Positions 6,006-7,717 of a stretch of 7,717 bases of DNA are shown here, piece after piece. This DNA comes from Caldilineae bacterium (GTDB lineage: Bacteria > Chloroflexota > Anaerolineae > J102). Where the stretch lies: assembly GCA_011176555.1 (NCBI GenBank), contig DUEF01000264.1, positions 1 through 7,717 on the forward strand. Direction: 5' to 3'. How positions within the stretch are numbered: position 1 is the first letter of the stretch; each line of letters starts with the position of its first letter. The notes below the pieces were generated by a model. It was not told the DNA's origin. It saw only the letters and a list, made by a program, of their open reading frames with translations, and made no database searches. Made by a program: the position numbers and the translations under genes.

Positions 6006-6260
6006 CACGCTACCCCCTGAGTTCCAAAAGAACCTGGTCAGTAAGCAGCGCGAAATTTGCCAGCCGTGGTTTAAGTTGCTCGAAATGCAAAGACGGCGGG
6101 CGGGTGATGCTGCCATTGTGAAAGACGATGACGTATTTAACAAACGATGAGGATACACGAGTGGACTTAGACGAAATCACCAGGGCAATCTGTGCAGCAG
6201 ATAGCGCCCTCATAGCTGCCGAGACGGCGCGAGATATCGAATCATCCATTCGAAGTTTAG
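6006..6260 (+). other. Possible decayed coding fragments, unrecognised
   Basis: Two overlapping plus-strand frames here look more protein-like than chance. One, ending at 6150, reads PPEFQKNLVSKQREICQPW and continues through FKLLEMQRR and IVKDDDVFNKR. The other, from an ATG at 6128, reads NDEDTRVDLDEITRAICAA and then DSALIAAETARDIESSI. Beyond about 6260 the second frame (nominal end 6352) becomes Arg/Pro/Trp-rich, unlike real coding sequence. The two pieces overlap by 23 nt, as two tiny genes or one frameshifted gene would. No start with a good ribosome site is visible for the first. I recognise no family. Confidence 0.25.
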
Positions 6261-6767
6261 CGCTCCCTTGCAGATGGCCAGGCGGCGGCTGGCGCTCCCG
6301 CTTTTCGCACCCGCGTTGGCGCATGGCCGCAACTATGCCCGTGGGCGCATGATGCGCAGGCGCACGTTGCGCCCCAGGGTGTGAATTCATTCGGTCGCCT
6401 GGCCGCCATCGTCAACGACCTGGTTGGCAGGCGTCTGCGGACATGGTAGACTGGGAGCGTCGAAGTCAGGCGATTCGTCGCCACCGCCGTGACGGTCAAC
6501 ATCGCACAACCGAGTGCGCCGTTCGCTGAGTGCGGTCATCCGTTTCCGAGAGCAAACCAAGCTGTAGCCCCACCCTTTTCGCTGTCAATCCGCCCATTGG
6601 CTGCTGTTCCGGGCAGTTGGTCGGGGCCGGTGGGCAAGGTCGGGATCAGCGCCGGTCGGTCGGGCGTTTTTGGGCTCGTTTTCCGATCCTGCCGCGCTAA
6701 CAATGGCTGCAAGCGACGGTCCTTCGACTTATGACCTCTGCCGTCGCTCAGGAGAGCGCTGGCGTTC
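6261..6767. other. About 0.5 kb with no recognisable gene; GC-rich palindromes
   Basis: No open frame on either strand here has convincing composition or family motifs; the frames are rich in Arg, Pro, Ala and Cys, as expected of out-of-frame GC-rich DNA. The stretch contains the near-palindrome GCGCAT-G-ATGCGC (6345-6357) and the adjoining GGCGCA-CGT-TGCGCC (6359-6373). It must include the upstream region of the regulator gene at 6776, but I see no clear -35/-10 pair. Confidence 0.5.
6345..6373. repeat. Two adjacent short GC-rich palindromes
   Basis: GCGCAT and ATGCGC flank one G (6345-6357). One base later GGCGCA and TGCGCC flank CGT (6359-6373). Both are perfect 6-bp arms, and they share the core GCGCA. 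They could be a tandem protein-binding site or decayed repeats; GC-rich sequence makes chance possible. Confidence 0.4.
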
Positions 6768-6775
6768 GAGGGTAA

Positions 6776-7717
6776 ATGGAAGATATTTTGACAGAAACAG
6801 CTGTTCTCCGCATTCAGACGTTGGGTTCCTTTCAAGTCTGGCGTCAACAAGAGATTCTGGCCTGGCCGACTCAAAAATCCAAGGCGCTATTCCAGATTTT
6901 ATTGGTCGAACCGGGGCGACTGGTCCCGACAGATCAAATTCTGGAATACTTGTGGCCTGACTTGCCGCTCCGCAAAGCTCGAAACAACCTCTGGGTCACC
7001 GTCAGTCAATTACGCCGCGCCCTGCAACCAGACTCGCCGCCCCGCGCCCGTTCCGCCTATATCCACAAACAGGGCGAAGGATACCGCTTCAACACAGAGA
7101 GCGACTACTGGCTGGATGGAGACGAATTCGCCAAGCATCTTGCCGCCGCTCAATCAGCCACAAATCTGACAGCACGCATTGCAGCCTGGGAAGCGGCCCG
7201 CAGCCTGTATCAGGGCGACTACCTGGAAGATGAGCCCTATGCCGAGTGGGCGCAGTTTCCCCGCACTCAATGGCGGCGACGCTACGAGCAATTGCTGGTC
7301 AATCTGGCTGAGGCGTATGGGAAAAATGGTCGTTTCCAACAAGCTATTGTCTATTGTCGTGAGCTCTTGACACTAGATAATGTCAATGAATCTGCCTATC
7401 GCTTGCTCATGCGTTGCCATGCCGCCCTGGGCGAGCGTGCAGCCGCACTGAAAGTGTACGACGAAGCGGTGCAAGCTTTGTGGGAGGAGATTGGCGTGGA
7501 ACCCGTGCCGGAAACGGCTGAACTCGCCCGCCAGATCAAGTTGTCGGAAGGAGATTGGAGACCGGAGACTGAGTTTTGGACAATCTCCAGCCCACCAACT
7601 CCAATCTCCTCTCCCTTCGTTGGCCGGGGCAAGGAAATTGACCAGTTCACTCGACTGCTGACACGGGCAGCCGCTGGTCAGGGACAAGTGACGTTGATCA
7701 GCGGAGAGCCGGGCATA
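6776..7717 (+). CDS. BTAD/SARP-type transcriptional regulator fused to an nSTAND ATPase (3' end beyond window)
   Basis: 314 codons are present and the frame is still open at the window edge. The ATG at 6776 follows an in-frame TAA (6773-6775), so it is the first possible ATG; GAGGG at 6768-6772 lies only 3 nt upstream, which is short. Residues 10-105 form the winged-helix DNA-binding domain of OmpR/SARP type (LRIQTLGSFQVW, KSKALFQILLVEPGRLVPTD, ILEYLWPDL, the NNLWVTVSQLRRAL recognition helix, and the HKQGEGYRF hairpin). Residues 113-256 are the all-helical, TPR-like bacterial transcriptional activation domain (WLDGDEF, YQGDYLEDEPYAEWA, ARQI end). Residues 259-278 are an unusual linker encoded by a heptamer palindrome. 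SPFVGRGKEIDQF (279-291) opens an AAA/nSTAND ATPase, and VTLISGEPGI at the window end is the start of Walker A. Such proteins are thought to switch on transcription after ligand-triggered ATPase oligomerisation. WD40 or TPR repeats may follow. Confidence 0.88.
   Translation, partial: MEDILTETAVLRIQTLGSFQVWRQQEILAWPTQKSKALFQILLVEPGRLVPTDQILEYLWPDLPLRKARNNLWVTVSQLRRALQPDSPPRARSAYIHKQGEGYRFNTESDYWLDGDEFAKHLAAAQSATNLTARIAAWEAARSLYQGDYLEDEPYAEWAQFPRTQWRRRYEQLLVNLAEAYGKNGRFQQAIVYCRELLTLDNVNESAYRLLMRCHAALGERAAALKVYDEAVQALWEEIGVEPVPETAELARQIKLSEGDWRPETEFWTISSPPTPISSPFVGRGKEIDQFTRLLTRAAAGQGQVTLISGEPGI
7550..7609. repeat. Heptamer-repeat palindrome 3 (GGAGATT units), inside the regulator gene
   Basis: The left arm (7550-7577) reads GGAGATT, GGAGACC, GGAGACT, GAGTTTT. 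The right arm (7582-7609) reads AATCTCC, AGCCCAC, CAACTCC, AATCTCC. The outer 12 bp (7549-7560 with 7599-7610) are perfectly complementary, and inner units are more diverged. It is 60 nt long, begins exactly on a codon boundary (codon 259), and contributes 20 in-frame codons (GDWRPETEFW, then TISSPPTPIS) between the BTAD and ATPase parts, where a flexible linker is normal. Confidence 0.8.

Noticed and set aside
5870..6121. Plus-strand 83-codon frame directly after the NmrA-like gene
   Set aside because: It runs through heptamer palindrome 2 and the T-tract, and its translation is mostly repeat-derived (GVILGLVLRGACSVG, APRNTHHETR).
6010..6390. Minus-strand 126-codon frame
   Set aside because: Its N-terminal half is Arg/Pro/His-rich non-coding type, and the other half is the mirror of the plus-strand fragments. 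No start site support.
6630..6676. GC-rich stretch followed by TTTTT, considered as a terminator
   Set aside because: Only a 3-4 bp stem can be drawn before the T-run (GCC with GGC), too weak to call.

Overview
The window reads as a GC-rich, gene-dense piece of a Chloroflexota chromosome (Anaerolineae/Caldilineae-like); this is inferred from gene style, not from a marker gene. The style includes a lipoprotein with a long Thr/Pro linker before a LysM domain, a small membrane protein with a CPYL four-cysteine N-terminus, a BTAD-type regulator fused to an nSTAND ATPase, and a WD40 C-terminus of the kind found on such regulators. No rRNA, tRNA, CRISPR array, integrase or intact transposase was seen.

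Layout. 79-1752: an unrecognised 557-residue protein with a zinc-ribbon-like cysteine cluster. 1755-1940: intergenic hairpins, including a heptamer-repeat palindrome. 1963-4101: a tight three-gene operon (LysM lipoprotein, PlsC-like acyltransferase, CPYL membrane protein) with a 4-nt ATGA overlap and then an 8-nt overlap, suggesting a cell-envelope function. 4203-4849: a rearrangement scar in which the C-terminus of a molybdopterin oxidoreductase (minus strand) abuts the C-terminus of a WD40 protein (plus strand), both missing their 5' parts. 5002-5867: a visibly less GC-rich NmrA-like NAD(P)-binding gene broken by one missing base. 5868-6775: about 0.9 kb without a confident gene, holding a second heptamer palindrome with a T-tract and some weak coding remnants. 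6776-7717: a BTAD/SARP-type regulator running off the window just as its Walker A motif begins.

The most unusual signal is a set of hairpins with one shared architecture but different sequences. At 1857-1933, 5937-5998 and 7550-7609, each arm is exactly four consecutive 7-nt units (28 nt), and the opposite arm is the approximate reverse complement in the same 7-nt register. The unit differs at each site: about GGTATTC, GCGTGTT and GGAGATT. A fourth, one-armed tract of three heptamers (about GATTAAA) lies at 1815-1835. The third element lies inside the regulator gene, is exactly 20 codons long, starts on a codon boundary, and forms the linker between the BTAD and ATPase parts. This looks like a family defined by period and symmetry rather than by sequence.

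The genes do not form one pathway. The operon is probably envelope-related. The 4.2-6.8 kb part looks like a plastic accessory segment with deletion, gene decay, possible gene import and repeats, ending at a signalling regulator.
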